A stretch of DNA of 64,000 nt from Cordylochernes scorpioides (GCA_030710605.1 CP092875.1:64667462-64731461); one strand, 5' to 3'; positions 10,408-22,900 are shown, counted from the stretch's first letter. The notes: generated by a model from the sequence alone, not told the origin. Program-made: numbers and translations.

Positions 10408-13400
10408 ACGGCACCTCTTCTTATCGTAGTAGGTCTTCATAATTTCTTGTTTGTTCTCAATTTGGGATCTCACACTCTCTTGAATTCTATCCGGCTCGGT
10501 CCATGGGTCCACGTCTTCGTCGGCTAATCTTCTAAGTATCCCATCGTGGAATCGAGGGGAATAGCCGTGGAGTGTTTCGAACGGTGTTTTATTCGTAGTC
10601 TTGTTCACCGCATTGTTCAGGTCTCGCTCTACCTCCTTGATCTTCAGGTCCCAATCCTTCCGTCGCGGATCCTCGATACTGGTTGCTATAGTGGACAATA
10701 CTGTTCGGTTCACTCTTTCGACCATCCCGTTCCCTTGCGGATGTTTCGTAGAGTTCAGAGTATGATGTATTCCATTTCCTCGACAGAATTCTTCAAATTG
10801 CCTTGAGGTAAAACATGACCCTCTGTCGCTGATGATCTTGTCGGGTAGTCCGAAATCATTCACAAAACTTTTCATTACCTTCAGGACGTTCTGCGTCGAT
10901 GTATTCCTTACAGGGCTTAATCGGACAAATCTTGTCAGATTATCGACAATCACTAAAAGTTCCTGGTTACCTTTTGTACTTCTCACGAAGGGGCCTACGT
11001 GGTCCATGTGTACGATGGAAAACGGTCTCTTGCCTGACTTAATGGGATGTAGGAAGCCTTGTTGTTTTCCACCGGGAACTTTGTTAAATAGACACTCGAG
11101 ACACATAGCCACATGGCGTCGAACGTACCTCTTCATTGAAGGAAACCAGTACAATTCCTTAATTTTGTTGACAGTCCTATCAGTCGCAAAATGTCCCATT
11201 AGATCATGGAATTTGACAACTAAGCTTTTCCTCATACTTTTGGGTATAACATACAGGGCTCGTTCCTCTTCTCCATTTTTCACCATGCGGAAAAGTCTGC
11301 CTCCTTTGTAGCTGTAGTCGTTAATTCTATTTTGTTCTCCTACTGTCCTATCACACGGGTCCTTTCGAAAGATCTGGATCAGGTCTCTCAATTCAGGGTC
11401 GGAATGCTGAATCATCAAGATTTGTTCTTCCAGTGTGATTGTGAGGCACACTTCAAGGTTTTTCTCCACGATTTCCTCCATCGTGTCTCTAGGGTCGTCG
11501 ACTGGAGCTCTACTCATTCCGTCTACGTGGGCCATCTTCTCCCCTGGTTTATGTCGAATTTCGAAATCGTATTCCTGAATCAGATTGTACCATCGCGCTA
11601 TCTGAGGATTTGTAGTCTTCTTCGCGTTCATGTAGACCAGTGCTTGGCAATCTGTAACCACTGTAAACTTGATTCCTACGAGGAACTGACGTAGTCGATC
11701 CAAGGTCCACACTATCGCCATCAGCTCCAATTTGCTTGAGTGGTACATCTTCTCGGCCTCTGTTGTCTTCTTGCTCACACAGTAGACCAAGCGCCATTTG
11801 CAGTCTTCGTCCATCTGTAGCACCATTCCTGCTAATCCCTCAGCACTCGCATCGCAATGTACTTCTGTCTTGAGTTCAGGGTTGTAATGAGCTAGTACCG
11901 GATATTCGACCAGATCCTTTCGTAGTCCTCCAAATGACCTTCGCTGTTCTTCCTTCCATTCAAATTGTGAACCTTTCTTCGTAAGTCTGCTTAGCGGTTC
12001 TGCTTTCCTCGCGAAGTCCTTTACAAATCGTCTGAAGAAGTTCGTCAGTCCCAGAAAGCGTCGTATGTCGTGGACATTCTTGGGTTCTGGAAATTCTTCT
12101 ATCGCTTTGATCTTTCTTGGGCCTGGCTTAAGTCCGCCTGTACTGATGACATACCCTAAGAACTCAACTTCCCTCCTTCCGAACTCACATTTGGAGGGTT
12201 TCAGTGTCAACTTCGCTGATCTTATTCTTTCGAGGACTTCCCTCAACCTTTCGATCATCTCCCGCCAATCCTTTGCCGGGATAATCACGTCGTCGAGATA
12301 GCAGAATGCCTTCTTGTTCAGCAGCGGACCTAGGACAGTGTGCATCAGTCTTTGGAATTCAGCTGGTGCGTTGGCGAGTCCAAAAATCATCCTTTCGAAT
12401 TGACCTGTATCATCTGGGGTGATGAATGCTGTCTTTAATTTTGCCTTATCGGTCAGTGGTATCTGCAGATATCCATGCGCCAGGTCCAGAGTGGTGAAGA
12501 ATTTCGCATTCCTTAGGCCTTCCAGAAGGTCGTCTATCCTTGGTAATGGGAACTTGTCCTTAACTGTTTGAATGTTGAGTCTCCTATAATCTACCACCAG
12601 ACGATGATCTCCAGTTTTCTTCCTCACAAGTAGGACGGGATTAGCGTAGGGTGATCTAGTTTCCGTGACTATTCCATTGTCCTTCCACTCTCTGACAATC
12701 TCCCTGATTGCTTCGCGTTCACTTGCAGTCGTCTTATACGGTCTCAGACAGACTGGCTTGCTTCCATCAACCTCCTTAATGTCCATCTTGGTGACATCGG
12801 TGCACCCTAATTCCTCCATGCCAAGAGCGAAACAGTCTCTATACTCGTTTACTACATCTAGGATTTCTTGTCTCTCTTTCGAAGTCAGAGAATGATTGAC
12901 GTTGATGTCCTCAGGCAGTATGGGGCGCTTACGTTTCATTTGGTCTTGTCCTTCCCTCTTCTCTTCATTTTTAGTCTGAAACGAATCCTCTGCGACGTCC
13001 AGGTTAACAACAATATAATCAAGGTTCAGTAGTTCAACCCGCCCTACACATTGGTTCTTCCTTACTCTCAACTTGCCCTTGCCAGCTGAGATGATGGGTA
13101 CGGTCGTCTTTCCGTCGACCACTTCCAATAGGGAATCGACACAGGCGTCATCTACTCCTGTGAACAATACATATCCGTCCTTTACCTCGTCTGTGATTGC
13201 ACTTGTAAGGTTAATGGAGTCGCTCTCCAACTGAACAGTTTCGGTTGCTCTCAGTTCGATGCGACGCGACTTGATTTCCTCTTGCAGATTAGTAAACGGA
13301 AATTCGGATGAATAGCCAATATGCAAGTTTTTACCAATTCTGGCGAAGGATACGTAGGGCAGATCTGTCCATGTTCTTCCAATTAATAGGTCATAGGGTT

Positions 13401-14898
13401 GGGCATCATCGTTGACAATGAATACAGTGATTTCCCTTCCGACGATGCCATCAATCTCCAGGTCGACTGTCGTCTTCCCAACGGTCCTGGCAGCTGGTGC
13501 AGTCTGGTTACCGATGCCGTACAGACTAGTCGAGTCTGGTTCGATGTCGACGCTGATCCTCCTTGCGACCGATTCTCTCATTAGACAACTGCTGCTCCCG
13601 GTGTCTATCATTGCCTTCACGGTTTCCTTGTTGTCGATCTTGACATCCTTCAAATATACATCTGGCGGGACAGTCTCCAGTCCTTCGACTTCCAGGTTGG
13701 CTACTTTTAGTCCTTCTTTGGGTCTTGTGCAATTCCTTTCCTTGTGTCCCGTTTGACCGCATCCTCGGCATGTCAACGTAGTCCTGGGTGCTGGGCAGTC
13801 TCTGGCAATGTGTCCAAACTGATTGCAGTTGAAGCACTTCGGTTCTCCCTTGTCGTTTCTGATTGCACGGTTGACCATTCTCCTCAAGGTGTTAGGGTAC
13901 GTTTCACTGATTTCGTTCCTTGCAGCGTCTTGACCCGAAACATTCGTTCCTTGTTTAGTCTCTTTAACTTCGCTTTGGTTGGGGAATCTCGCAGATTTCT
14001 GCTGAAACGACGGTGGTATGAGGTGTTTCGCATTCCAATGCGGAGGTCCCATCTCGGTGCGAACATTTTCGTACTCGTCCAGTTTATCCGCCAACTCATC
14101 TGGGTTGTTAAACTTGGTCCAATCGTCAATGAGATGATTACGCAGCACATTTGGAACTTTTTTCTTTAGCTGGTTAGTGACGGACAAATCCTTTAGGGCG
14201 TCGAAATTTTCCACGTTCATTCCTTCGATCCATTCGTTGAAATATCCTCGCAATTCGAAAGCGAAGTCTCTCCAGGAACCCTTTTGAGATCTCTCGTGCT
14301 TCTCGAATTTTTGTCTGAATTGTTCGGGGCTCAACTTGTACCGTTTTAGGAGCAACCTTTTCACGAACCTATAATCGCCGCTTTGTTCTTCTGTTTCCCG
14401 AGCGATTAATTGAGTCATTTCGTAAGGTAGCAATCCTAGGAGGCTGAACGCCCATTGGTCTTCATCCAATCCTAGTCGCTTTGCCTGTCTTTCGAAAAGA
14501 ATTAGGTAAAAACTCAAATCATTGTCCTTCGACTCGTACTTGGGCATCAGTTTACGTATCTCGTAATGTGCGTCATTGCTGGTACTTCGAGACGTATCGT
14601 TGTTTCCGCGTGTAGTCTGGATGCGCAGCTTCTCAAGCTCGAATTCCATTACCATTTGTTCTTTTCGTTCCCGATCCTCGATTCGTTTCCGATCCTCGAT
14701 TCGTTCCCGCTCCTCGATTCGTTCCCGATCCTTGATCAGAGTCTCCAACAGTTGTTTTGCGAATTCTTCTTCGTAGGATTGGCTATTCAAAATAAGGTGT
14801 TTTAAGTCGACGATCCTGCTCTCTGGCGGTACTACCTCGCCGAGTTCATACGCCAACTTGCTCAAATCGCATTTCTTTACTTTCGCTAAATAAGTCAT
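10408..14898 (-). pseudogene. Gypsy gag-pol polyprotein (interrupted by LINE)
   Basis: One long minus-strand frame holds gag and pol together. I prefer the ATG at 14898 (MTYLAKVKKCDLSKLAYELG) over the further upstream in-frame ATG. Gag has a charged RE/DR-rich coiled-coil segment, then two CCHC knuckles (CFNCNQFGHIARDC and CRGCGQTGHKERNC, about residues 354-390). The protease carries AMIDTGSSSCLM (about 430). The reverse transcriptase has the VVDYRRLN and YLDDVI motifs (about 865), followed by RNase H (EVHCDASAEGL). The integrase has an HHCC segment (HDLMGHF...CLECL) and catalytic D-D-E blocks (HMDHVG, SDRGSCF, GMVERVNRT). The LINE junction at 10407 adds about 60 foreign codons (ending at 10228). 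The true C-terminus is at 5824-6188. Without the LINE the product would be roughly 1600 residues. Confidence 0.9.
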
Positions 14899-15095
14899 GT
14901 TTTTCAAAAGGAAAAATAAACAAGGCAAAAATTTTTAAAATAAACAAATAAAACTGACTAAACCAGATACGTACTGTTTCAATTATTTCTTTAAACGAAA
15001 TCAACTTTTCTTTGGTAATTTTGAGACAATACTTTTTTTCTCTTTTTACCGCGATACTTTGCGATAATACTTTTTATTTGTTTCTTCAATTTACT

Positions 15096-15553
15096 TTTAA
15101 AATACTTTCTTTAGAATACTTTACTTTACTTTAAAATACTTTCTTTAGAATACTGTACTTTACTTTAAAATACTTTCTTTAAAATACTTCACTTTACTTT
15201 AAAATACTTTCTTTAAAATACTTCACTTTACTTTAAAATACTTTCTTTAAAATACTTCACTTTACTTTAAAATACTTTCTTTAAAATACTTCACTTTACT
15301 TTAAAATACTTTCTTTAAAATACTTCACTTTACTTTAAAATACTTTCTTTAAAATACTTCACTTTACTTTAAAATACTTTCTTTAAAATACTTCACTTTA
15401 CTTTAAAATACTTTCTTTAAAATACTTCACTTTACTTTAAAATACTTTCTTTAAAATACTTCACTTTACTTTAAAATACTTTCTTTAAAATACTTCACTT
15501 TACTTTAAAATACTTTCTTTAAAATACTTCACTTTACTTTAAAATACTTTCTT
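15096..15553 (-). repeat. 34-bp tandem repeat in gypsy leader
   Basis: About 13 nearly identical units with core ACTTTACTTTAAAATACTTT run through the untranslated leader between the 5' LTR and the gag start. The first units differ slightly (TAGAATACT in place of TAAAATACT) and the later ones are almost perfect. On the sense strand the array is A/G-rich. Confidence 0.9.
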
Positions 15554-15726
15554 ATCGAGATGATTTTGCAATAATATTTTACCGAGGTGACTTGTAATAA
15601 TACTTTTAGGAATAGGTAATTAAATTTCGTACATACCATGCAACTCCTCTTACGTTGATCGGTCACCGCGCCACGTCCTTCTCGTTTCCAAATTATTCCA
15701 GTGAATCTTCAATTTTCTTCAGGACT

Positions 15727-15739
15727 ATCCCACTTCTGA
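15727..15739 (-). promoter_or_regulatory. Probable gypsy primer-binding site (tRNA-Leu-like)
   Basis: Just inside the 5' LTR the sense strand reads TCAGAAGTGGGAT, which is complementary to the acceptor/T-arm sequence typical of leucine tRNAs (ATCCCACTTCTGA). The usual TGG that pairs with the CCA end is absent: the five bases between LTR and match read GAAAT. Confidence 0.5.
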
Positions 15740-15744
15740 ATTTC

Positions 15745-15965
15745 TGTTGGCTTCCGTAGGCGTTTCTTACTGGGAAAAAGAAAGAGAGGATCCAATAAAA
15801 TAATTTAGTAGTGTTTATTAGAACAAAATCATAATAGTGAACAACACATATAACAGAGAGTACCGTCGTCTTCCGGGTATTCCTTCTACTGGGGAGCTCG
15901 GATTCTATATTCTGTGCGTTTATAATCTGTTTATCTGTGGCTCTCTGGTCGGGATGGCGCCTACA
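15745..15965 (-). repeat. Gypsy 5' LTR
   Basis: This 221-bp copy is paired with 5608-5828. It would carry promoter and transcription start of the element, but no motif is certain. Confidence 0.92.
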
Positions 15966-16020
15966 GAACATTGTTACCAAAATTGGATTTGGTCTTATTA
16001 CCTTGTGTAAATTGTCACAG
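15966..16020. mobile_element. Palindromic MITE, right part
   Basis: It resumes directly after the gypsy with GAACATTGTTACC and the family block GGATTTGGTCTTATTACC. It ends raggedly near 16014. Confidence 0.65.
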
Positions 16021-16214
16021 AATAATTACTGTAAAAATACTCTGTTGTTAGTTATCAACTAAAATATTTGACTACGTCATTATCCCTTATCATTCTTGTA
16101 GATTATCACTTGTAAAATTTTTATCACATTTCACATTCTATGGGTTTTGTTGATAAGTTATTTTTAACTTGAAATTTTGGAATATACCTGTCTTCTCTGC
16201 CGTGACAATATGTA

Positions 16215-16383
16215 TACTGTAGAACTTTTCTGTAAAAGGACATCTAGTTACAGAGTCAAAGTGGCCTTTAGAGAGAGGTGCCCTCTTACTAGAGAAAAAT
16301 GCTTATTAGTAAAAGTGGTGTAATTTTGTAAATGAAAACTCTCCTCTAACAAGAGAGGTGTCCTCTCATGGAGGTTCTACTGT
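16215..16383. mobile_element. Tigger-like MITE
   Basis: The ends read CTGTAGAAC and GTTCTACTG beside TA, with inner blocks AGAGAGGTGCCCTCT and AGAGAGGTGTCCTCTC in inverted orientation. This matches the CAGTAGAACC-type termini of pogo/Tigger derivatives. The same family is at 30350. Confidence 0.6.
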
Positions 16384-16503
16384 TAATATCTATTTTGTGA
16401 AAGAGAGATGAAGCTAAATTCATGAGCTATGTTAATTATAAAGCATACTTATATCAAAATATTGATTCCAATGATTTGATCCAGGCACTTTTCATAATTA
16501 ATA

Positions 16504-16623
16504 CAGTTAAACCTGTCTATAGTGCCCCCTCTTGGGACTTGCAAAAATAGGGTGCTATAGACAGGTAACTTTTAATGTAAAATTTTAATGTTTAAAATTG
16601 GGCGCTATAGACAGGTTTAACTG
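16504..16623. mobile_element. 120-bp MITE with TA target duplication
   Basis: The termini CAGTTAAACCTGTCTATAG are repeated in inverted form at the right end (CTATAGACAGGTTTAACTG), flanked by TA on both sides. This is a pogo/Tigger-type non-autonomous element. Confidence 0.8.
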
Positions 16624-17699
16624 TATATTTTCTTCTTTCCTTTTTTCCCCATATGCAACACTTGCTGTTTTCCATATAATGCCTAACATACAGCTAATTT
16701 CTCCACAGTCCCAGTGTCAAATGTTGTGATATATCTACCTTCACATATCTCTAGATAGTGCGTTGTACACAGTATGATGACACCCAGAAGTTATTGTGTA
16801 AACAACAATTGTTTCACCAGGTCTAGATAAGTTGGTTTAGGCCTAGTGATAAAGGAAACCAAAAGTACCAACTGTCGTAAGCAAGGGATGGGAATAGAAA
16901 CAAAACATTCACTTGTTTTCTCCTGTCTTTCCTTTCTCTTCATGTTAGATATATTATTATTTAAACACATTTCTTTTTAAAGATTTATATAAACGGGCGT
17001 ACCTTGATCTGTAAAGAAAAAACTTTTTTTTTTCTTTCTCAAAATATTTTGAGAGATTGCTTCCTCTTTATCAATTTATTGCACAGTAAACTTTATTTAC
17101 AAATTCTTGTAGGTCACATGAAAACAACTTTGTCATTGGTTAAAAATAATTAAATGATAAAAAATTAAAAATTGATAAAATATATATTTTTAATGGAAAT
17201 TAAAGGATTTTGTAAAATTAATAATGCAGTATCTTTTTAACCTGTAAGCGTTTGAAATGGGTACATATTACCCAGAAGGAACTTTTTAAAAATATTTCAA
17301 TATTAAAAAATATATATTTAAAATACATTCTCAGTACTTTTCTAAATCTATTTAAAGATTATTATAATAAACCTTTAATTTTATGACATATATTCATTTT
17401 ATTAGCATGTTTGGGTCAATTTTACCCAGTGCGACCTTTTGGGTTCTTGTCATTGGGTAATTTTTACCCAGCGTGACCTTTTATCGCTTTTGGTTTGTGT
17501 AATTAAGTTTCAAGTTACTTTTTGGCTTTTTGTTGTTTGGTTTGCTGCCCCAAGTGCAATAATACAATCTATTCTTCCAACAATTAGGTAGGATTTATAT
17601 TTTATTTCCTTTTTTTTTTACATAAAATGCTTTCAAATGCTGATTTCTTCGTGATGATAAAAATATTCTAAATCCCGATGAATAATTGAAATATAATTA
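16624..17699. other. AT-rich, no gene
   Basis: There is no coding signal. A pair of inverted GGGTAAATTTTACCC-like blocks at about 17258-17275 and 17415-17480 may be ends of an old DNA transposon, but the boundaries are unclear. Confidence 0.4.
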
Positions 17700-17871
17700 C
17701 AGTAGAACTTGGATAATTCGAAATTCTTTAATTCGAAAACCTCTTTAATTCGAATATTTATCTTGGTCCCTAGAATTTCCTATATATATAATTTCCGTTT
17801 TTAATTCAAATTTTTCGATAATTCGAATTTTTTTATGGTTCCTTGGGGTTCGAATTATCCAAGTTCGACTG
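17700..17871. mobile_element. 172-bp Tigger-like MITE
   Basis: CAGTAGAACTTGGATAATTC at the left is mirrored by GAATTATCCAAGTTCGACTG at the right, flanked by TA. The interior has further AATTCGAA motifs, a common pattern in pogo/Tigger MITEs. Confidence 0.8.
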
Positions 17872-18227
17872 TATTTATTTATCAAGTAGTTTTATTTTCA
17901 ATTACTTGAAGAAAATTTTACACATTGAATATTTTAGTTATATTGAATTTATAAAATTAATTCTATATTAGTGAATTTAAAAAAAAAAGGAGTTAACTAT
18001 ATTTACATATTTACATCAATATTAAAAGTGACATATTCTAAAACTAGGCGTGGTCAAAAATCTAGAATATTCAATAAATAAAAATATATTTTTTAGAAAT
18101 AAAATATTTTCATATTTTTTATTGAATCCAAAAAAAAAAAAATATTACGCTTGTTTATATGTCACATATTTTAATATATAAATGCAACTTTTTTTTCGAA
18201 AATTTTCAATGTGAACTGGCAAACTTT

Positions 18228-18418
18228 TGATAAGGCACAATTTGGATTATAGATTATAAACACAAGGTAATAAGACCAAATCCAAATAAATAGTGTGTGA
18301 CGTTTCGGTAACAGCGTTGTTACCATCTTCAGACAAAAGTACTGAATATATTCAGTTACTTACAGTATAAACGTCACACACTATTTATTTATTTGGATTT
18401 GGTCTTATTACCTTGTGT
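18228..18418. mobile_element. Palindromic MITE copy
   Basis: It begins GATAAGGCACAATTTGG, then the blocks AAACACAAGGTAATAAGACC and AATAGTGTGTGACG. After a short centre the inverted blocks follow (CGTCACACACTATT, GGTCTTATTACCTTGTGTTT). The outermost right TIR is missing. Confidence 0.8.
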
Positions 18419-19235
18419 TTGGCAAACTTTTGGTTTAGTTGAATCTACATTTCAGTTCTTTTTAAAACTGTGCAGGGTATTGCTATAGAGTTAGAACTGG
18501 AAATTTTGATGAATTTGGAAAAATTTATTGAAAAATTGTATCTCAAAAGTCACAAAATGTTTCAACGCAAGGTAACAAAATGTGCGCATGATGAACCTAA
18601 AATCTAAAGTTTAAAAAAATTAAGATCTTTGGTCAATAAACAAAGAATCTCTGCAATTAATGACAGATTTGGCCAAATTGGAAAGTCCAACCAAAGACGG
18701 TGGTTTCAAGTTGTGGCTCAATTAGCTTTGATTTCATGAAAATCAAGAAAGAACAAGCTTCTGTGTTTGCTGGCAAAGTTACTGAGTCAGTTTTATAGCA
18801 GGAATGTCGATATTTTTGAAGCTTGGTAATAATATAATCCCTTCAGTAAAATTATAAATAAAAAACAATTCATTGAGGGAAGAGTTTCTTTTTAAAAAGA
18901 TTTCCTCAGCGAATGTTTTTTATTTAAAATTTTTAAAGCGTGTTACTCGATTCACAAAATTTATATTCAAAATTATGTTGGTTCATATAACAGTGCCCTT
19001 CCCTAAAACTTCTCTTTAATTTCAACAAGTGTTAAAGATACTGTAGTTGTGTGAAATGTGATTGTCTATTGGACACGGAGGATCCTGCATTTCTCCACTC
19101 ACTCGTAATGCTTGGCTGTGTCGTTCTACTTCCTTCTTCCCATTGTTTCATCATTTTGCAATCTCACTGCTTCCTCTTTCTCATTTTGAGGCCAAATATT
19201 TGGATTATAGAATTTTTTTTTTGCTTATCCCTAGT
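18419..19235. other. Intergenic, no recognised gene
   Basis: Short interrupted reading fragments at 18640-18800 vaguely suggest an old coding sequence, but I could not assign a family. The part at 19050-19180 is richer in GC, without clear splice sites. Confidence 0.35.
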
Positions 19236-19246
19236 ACACGTGGTAC

Positions 19247-19414
19247 TACTAGCTACTACTGACAAAGTCAGACTTTCACCAAAGTGTGCCTGAATCATGG
19301 TACCATGATCAACGAAAGCTGCACCCCTACACCCCATTCCATGAGATCATATGTTGATTTGCAAAGAACTCATGGAATTTGTGTAATCTTTACACAAGGG
19401 GATAAGAAACAACA
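19247..19414 (+). mobile_element. Internally deleted LINE derivative (168 bp) with 11-bp TSD
   Basis: The sequence joins a piece of the LINE 5' region (GACAAAGTCAGACTTTCACC up to TGTTGATTTGCA) directly to the LINE 3' end (GAACTCATGGAATTTGTGTA ... GGGGATAAGAAACAACAAC). About 3.8 kb of coding sequence is absent. It is flanked by an exact 11-bp duplication ACACGTGGTAC (19236-19246, 19415-19425), the same TSD length as LINE copy 1. It was therefore inserted as a short RNA by the LINE machinery, not truncated in place. Confidence 0.8.
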
Positions 19415-19495
19415 ACACGTGGTACAGGCTATGATAATCATGGTGGGTAGAAGTAGGTGACTGCTTTTACTGTAAATGCACCACATGTCTACACA

Positions 19496-19740
19496 TGTGA
19501 AAAGCAGGATTATAGACTAGAAACATAAGGGTAAGAAGACTACATCCAAATAAGTGTAAATTATGTATCCATTTTATTATTCATTTTATTTAGTCCTTTT
19601 TTTAAATGAAGGTGTTGGTAACAATGCTGGTTACCAAAATGTTACCTATTATTTATTTATCTGTATGTGGTCTTGTTGCCTTATGTTCTATGATCAGTGT
19701 TTAGCATTGTGTTTCCCATTCTTAGACTAGAGTACTGAAA
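19496..19740. mobile_element. Diverged palindromic MITE copy
   Basis: Degenerate versions of the family blocks are seen (GATTATAGACTAGAAACATA, CATCCAAATAAGTG, GGTTACCAAAATGTTACC, GTGGTCTTGTTGCCTTATGT). Its right side abuts the second LINE, which may have inserted in it. Confidence 0.55.
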
Positions 19741-19953
19741 AGACAATGGTGGCGGATAGGGGAACGACCTTCAGATATGAAGGCCAGCTGCGAAACAAGC
19801 AGAATAACTCTGACGAATAAGCAGTCGCGGACCAACAGCAGCATTGTTAGAAGAGGAGTAGACCTCTTTAAAAATCCTGACTTCAACTGACCCAGTTGAT
19901 AGACCTCAGCAAGGGTCCCACTCCAGGGATACGGAGGAGCTGCGTCTGTACTC

Positions 19954-22900
19954 ATGTTAGAGTCGGCAGCAAAGGCGTCTGCTTCCATGTTAGGAACGGC
20001 CTCAAACTACAGGCAAAGTCAGACTTTCACCAAAGTGTGCCTGGATCATGGTGCCATGATCAACGAAAGCTGCACCCCTACACCCCATTCCATGAGATCA
20101 GATGTTGATTTGCATGCTGCATCGCCCGTCGCGCAGAATAAACAGGGGCGCGGTCAGGACTTAGGTAGAGGGTTCTGTCCAATAAGTATAATACAGTCTC
20201 CACAAACTTCTAACTTTGCAGCTTCCAAGCAATTGAGAATTTTGCAGTGCAACATAAATGGATTGTGCTCAACAGCAACAAAAATAAAATTAGAAGAAAT
20301 AATGGAAATAGCTGAAAAACAAAAGATACTAATTATAGCCCTACAGGAAACCAAATTAAATGAAAAGTACAATCTCAAATATAAAAACTATAATATCCTC
20401 AGAAATAAAGAAGGGGGTGGCCTTGCATTTTTAATCAAGAATTTGTACTATGAAGACATAGCCATTAATATTCCAAATACATCAGATCTCGAAGCCCAAG
20501 GTATCAAAGTCTACCTCAGTCAAAACAAAACCATTGACATATTCAATATGTATCACCCACCAAACAATAAAATTATTGACGATGGAACAATGGCTCAATT
20601 TCTTACAGACAACACTATTATTGTAGGTGACCTTAATGCCAAACATCAACTATGGGGATGTCCCATGCCAAACCCAAGAGGCAAAATACTTTCAAACTTA
20701 TTTGACGACAATGCCTTCATGTGCTTAAATGATGGGAATCCTACCCACCATTCCTACAGCTATAATACTGCACAAGCACTTGATATAAGTTTCTCCAGTC
20801 CTGATATTTTCCACAAATGCAAATGGCAAATATTAAAAAGTATTGGAAGTGATCATTTGCCTATTTTGATAGAAATTAGCACCAAGACCAAAACCAGCTC
20901 AATTAAAGAAAAATTCTGGAATTTCAAAAGAGCAAATTGGAATCTTTACCAGCAAAACACCAATGAAGACTTTAGAAAAGCACCCACTAGAATAAAAGAT
21001 CTGGAGCAAAATTGGATATCTTTCAAAAACACCATTATTAAAGCAGCCAAAGTTTCAATACCAAGAGGTAATATTAAGAAATGGATTCCAAATTATACAC
21101 ACCAGGCAAAAGATATTCAAACAGTTATAACTAAAAGAAATGAACTACAAAAAAAGTCACCCAAAACCAAACAAATTGTAGAACTGAACTGAACATTGTG
21201 AATGCAAAAATAAAAAGGTTATACGTAAATATGAAAAGGGAAAAATGGAAACAAACTTGTGAAAACCTGAACCCAAGAAACCCAAATACAAAACTTTGGC
21301 ATTTGGCAAAACAAATTGACAGAGCCCAGCCACAAACTGAAAACACAAATATGATTAAGAATACAGATGGTACCCCAGCAACTAATGACAAAAATGCTGC
21401 TAATCTTTTAGGTAATTCATATCAAATAAGTAGTAAAATCAAATTTGAAATAAAAGATAAGAAAGTTGAAAAAAAAGCCCGAAAGATTATTCATGACTAA
21501 AAATTTCACCAGCACTCATAATATTTTCCATGAAAAAATGAATATGAAAGAGCTAGATTATGCATTAGAAAACACTGACCTAAACAAGACTCCTGGGCCA
21601 GATGGAATCCATGGCCAAATGATATCAAACTTGGGCAAAAATGGCAAAGAAATACTTGATATTTTCAATAACTCCTGGAAAACTGGAAAATTGCCTCAAG
21701 ACTGGAAAACTGCAACAATAATTCCTATTAAAAAACTTGACAAATCTGCTGATGACCCAAAAAACTATCGACCTATCTCCCTCACAAGTATTTGCTGCAA
21801 ATAAATGGAAAAAATTATACTCAGACGACTTACCTACCACCTTGACACAAGAAATCTCTTACCAGAAGAAAAATATGGATTTAGGAAAGGACATGGGACA
21901 ATAGACCAACTCTTATTTTTCACACAAAAGGTAAAAGATGCACAAAACAGAAAACAAACTAACCACACCATAGCTGCTTTTTTAGACCTTACACAAGCTT
22001 TTGATAAAGTATGGAAAAACAAGTTAATTACAAAATTATACAAGCATTTCAAAATTGATGGAAAAGCTATCACTTGGATAAATGATTTCCTTAAAAATAG
22101 ATACATCAGGGTCAAATATAATGGAACTCTATCTAAAACCTTCAAATTGTACCAAGGATTACCACAAGGATCAGTCCTTAGCCCAACTCTCTTCACCCTA
22201 TTTATTGCAGCCATAGAAAAAAATTTTCATATAAAACCAATATTGGACTTTTCGCTGATGACATTATTCTATGGAGCAGTAACACTAACTGGAAAAAAGC
22301 AGAAAGGGGTTTGAACAAGACTCTTCTCCACCTAGAAAAATTTGCTAATAAACATAAATTAGAATTTAACCCCCAAAAATCTGATAACTGTCTTTTTACT
22401 ACCGATAAGAAACTATACAAAATAAGGCCAAAAATTATTCTGAAAGAACAACAATTACAATATAATAAACATCCTAAATATCTTGGCTACACCCTGGATC
22501 TAGAAATTAACTCCAGTAAACATATTGAAAAAGTTATTAGAAAAGGAAGAGACCGACTAAAAATCCTGAAATATATTTCAGGAAGAGAGTGGGGAGCCGA
22601 TGCAACCACACTAAAATTAACTTACACATCTCTAATTAGACCTATCCTGGAATATGGATATCAAATCTATGGTACAGCATCTGAAACAAATCTAAAATCA
22701 CTGGAAAGGATACAACTAAGTGCAGCTAGAATTATTACAGGTCTTCGAAATACCTGCCCTAACGATATTGTACTTTACGAGGCAGACATTATGCCCTTAA
22801 AGGATAGAAGTATCTACAATCTGCCAAAATATATAAATAAAATCAAGAGTTATGGAAACAAACACAGAACTTCCAATTACATACTTAATTGGGAATCCAA

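Larger units (their letters stand above)
5608..15965 (-). mobile_element. Ty3/Gypsy LTR retrotransposon, nearly intact, split by a LINE
   Basis: Two 221-bp LTRs (5608-5828 and 15745-15965) begin TGTTGGCTTC and end CGCCTACA on the plus strand. I see one difference between them, so the insertion is young. A 4-bp target duplication GAAC flanks the element (5604-5607, 15966-15969). The element reads on the minus strand: 5' LTR at right, a leader with tandem repeats, one gag-pol frame, then the 3' LTR at left. Subtracting the LINE (6189-10407) and its duplicated target leaves about 6.1 kb. The coding frame is open on both sides of the LINE and in register across it, so the gypsy seems to have been coding-competent before the LINE landed. 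The end of the frame (TAG at 5824-5826) lies in the first bases of the 3' LTR. Confidence 0.93.

Noticed and set aside
10130-13756. Many plus-strand frames of 60-160 codons
   Set aside because: They are antisense shadows of the gypsy and LINE genes on the minus strand.
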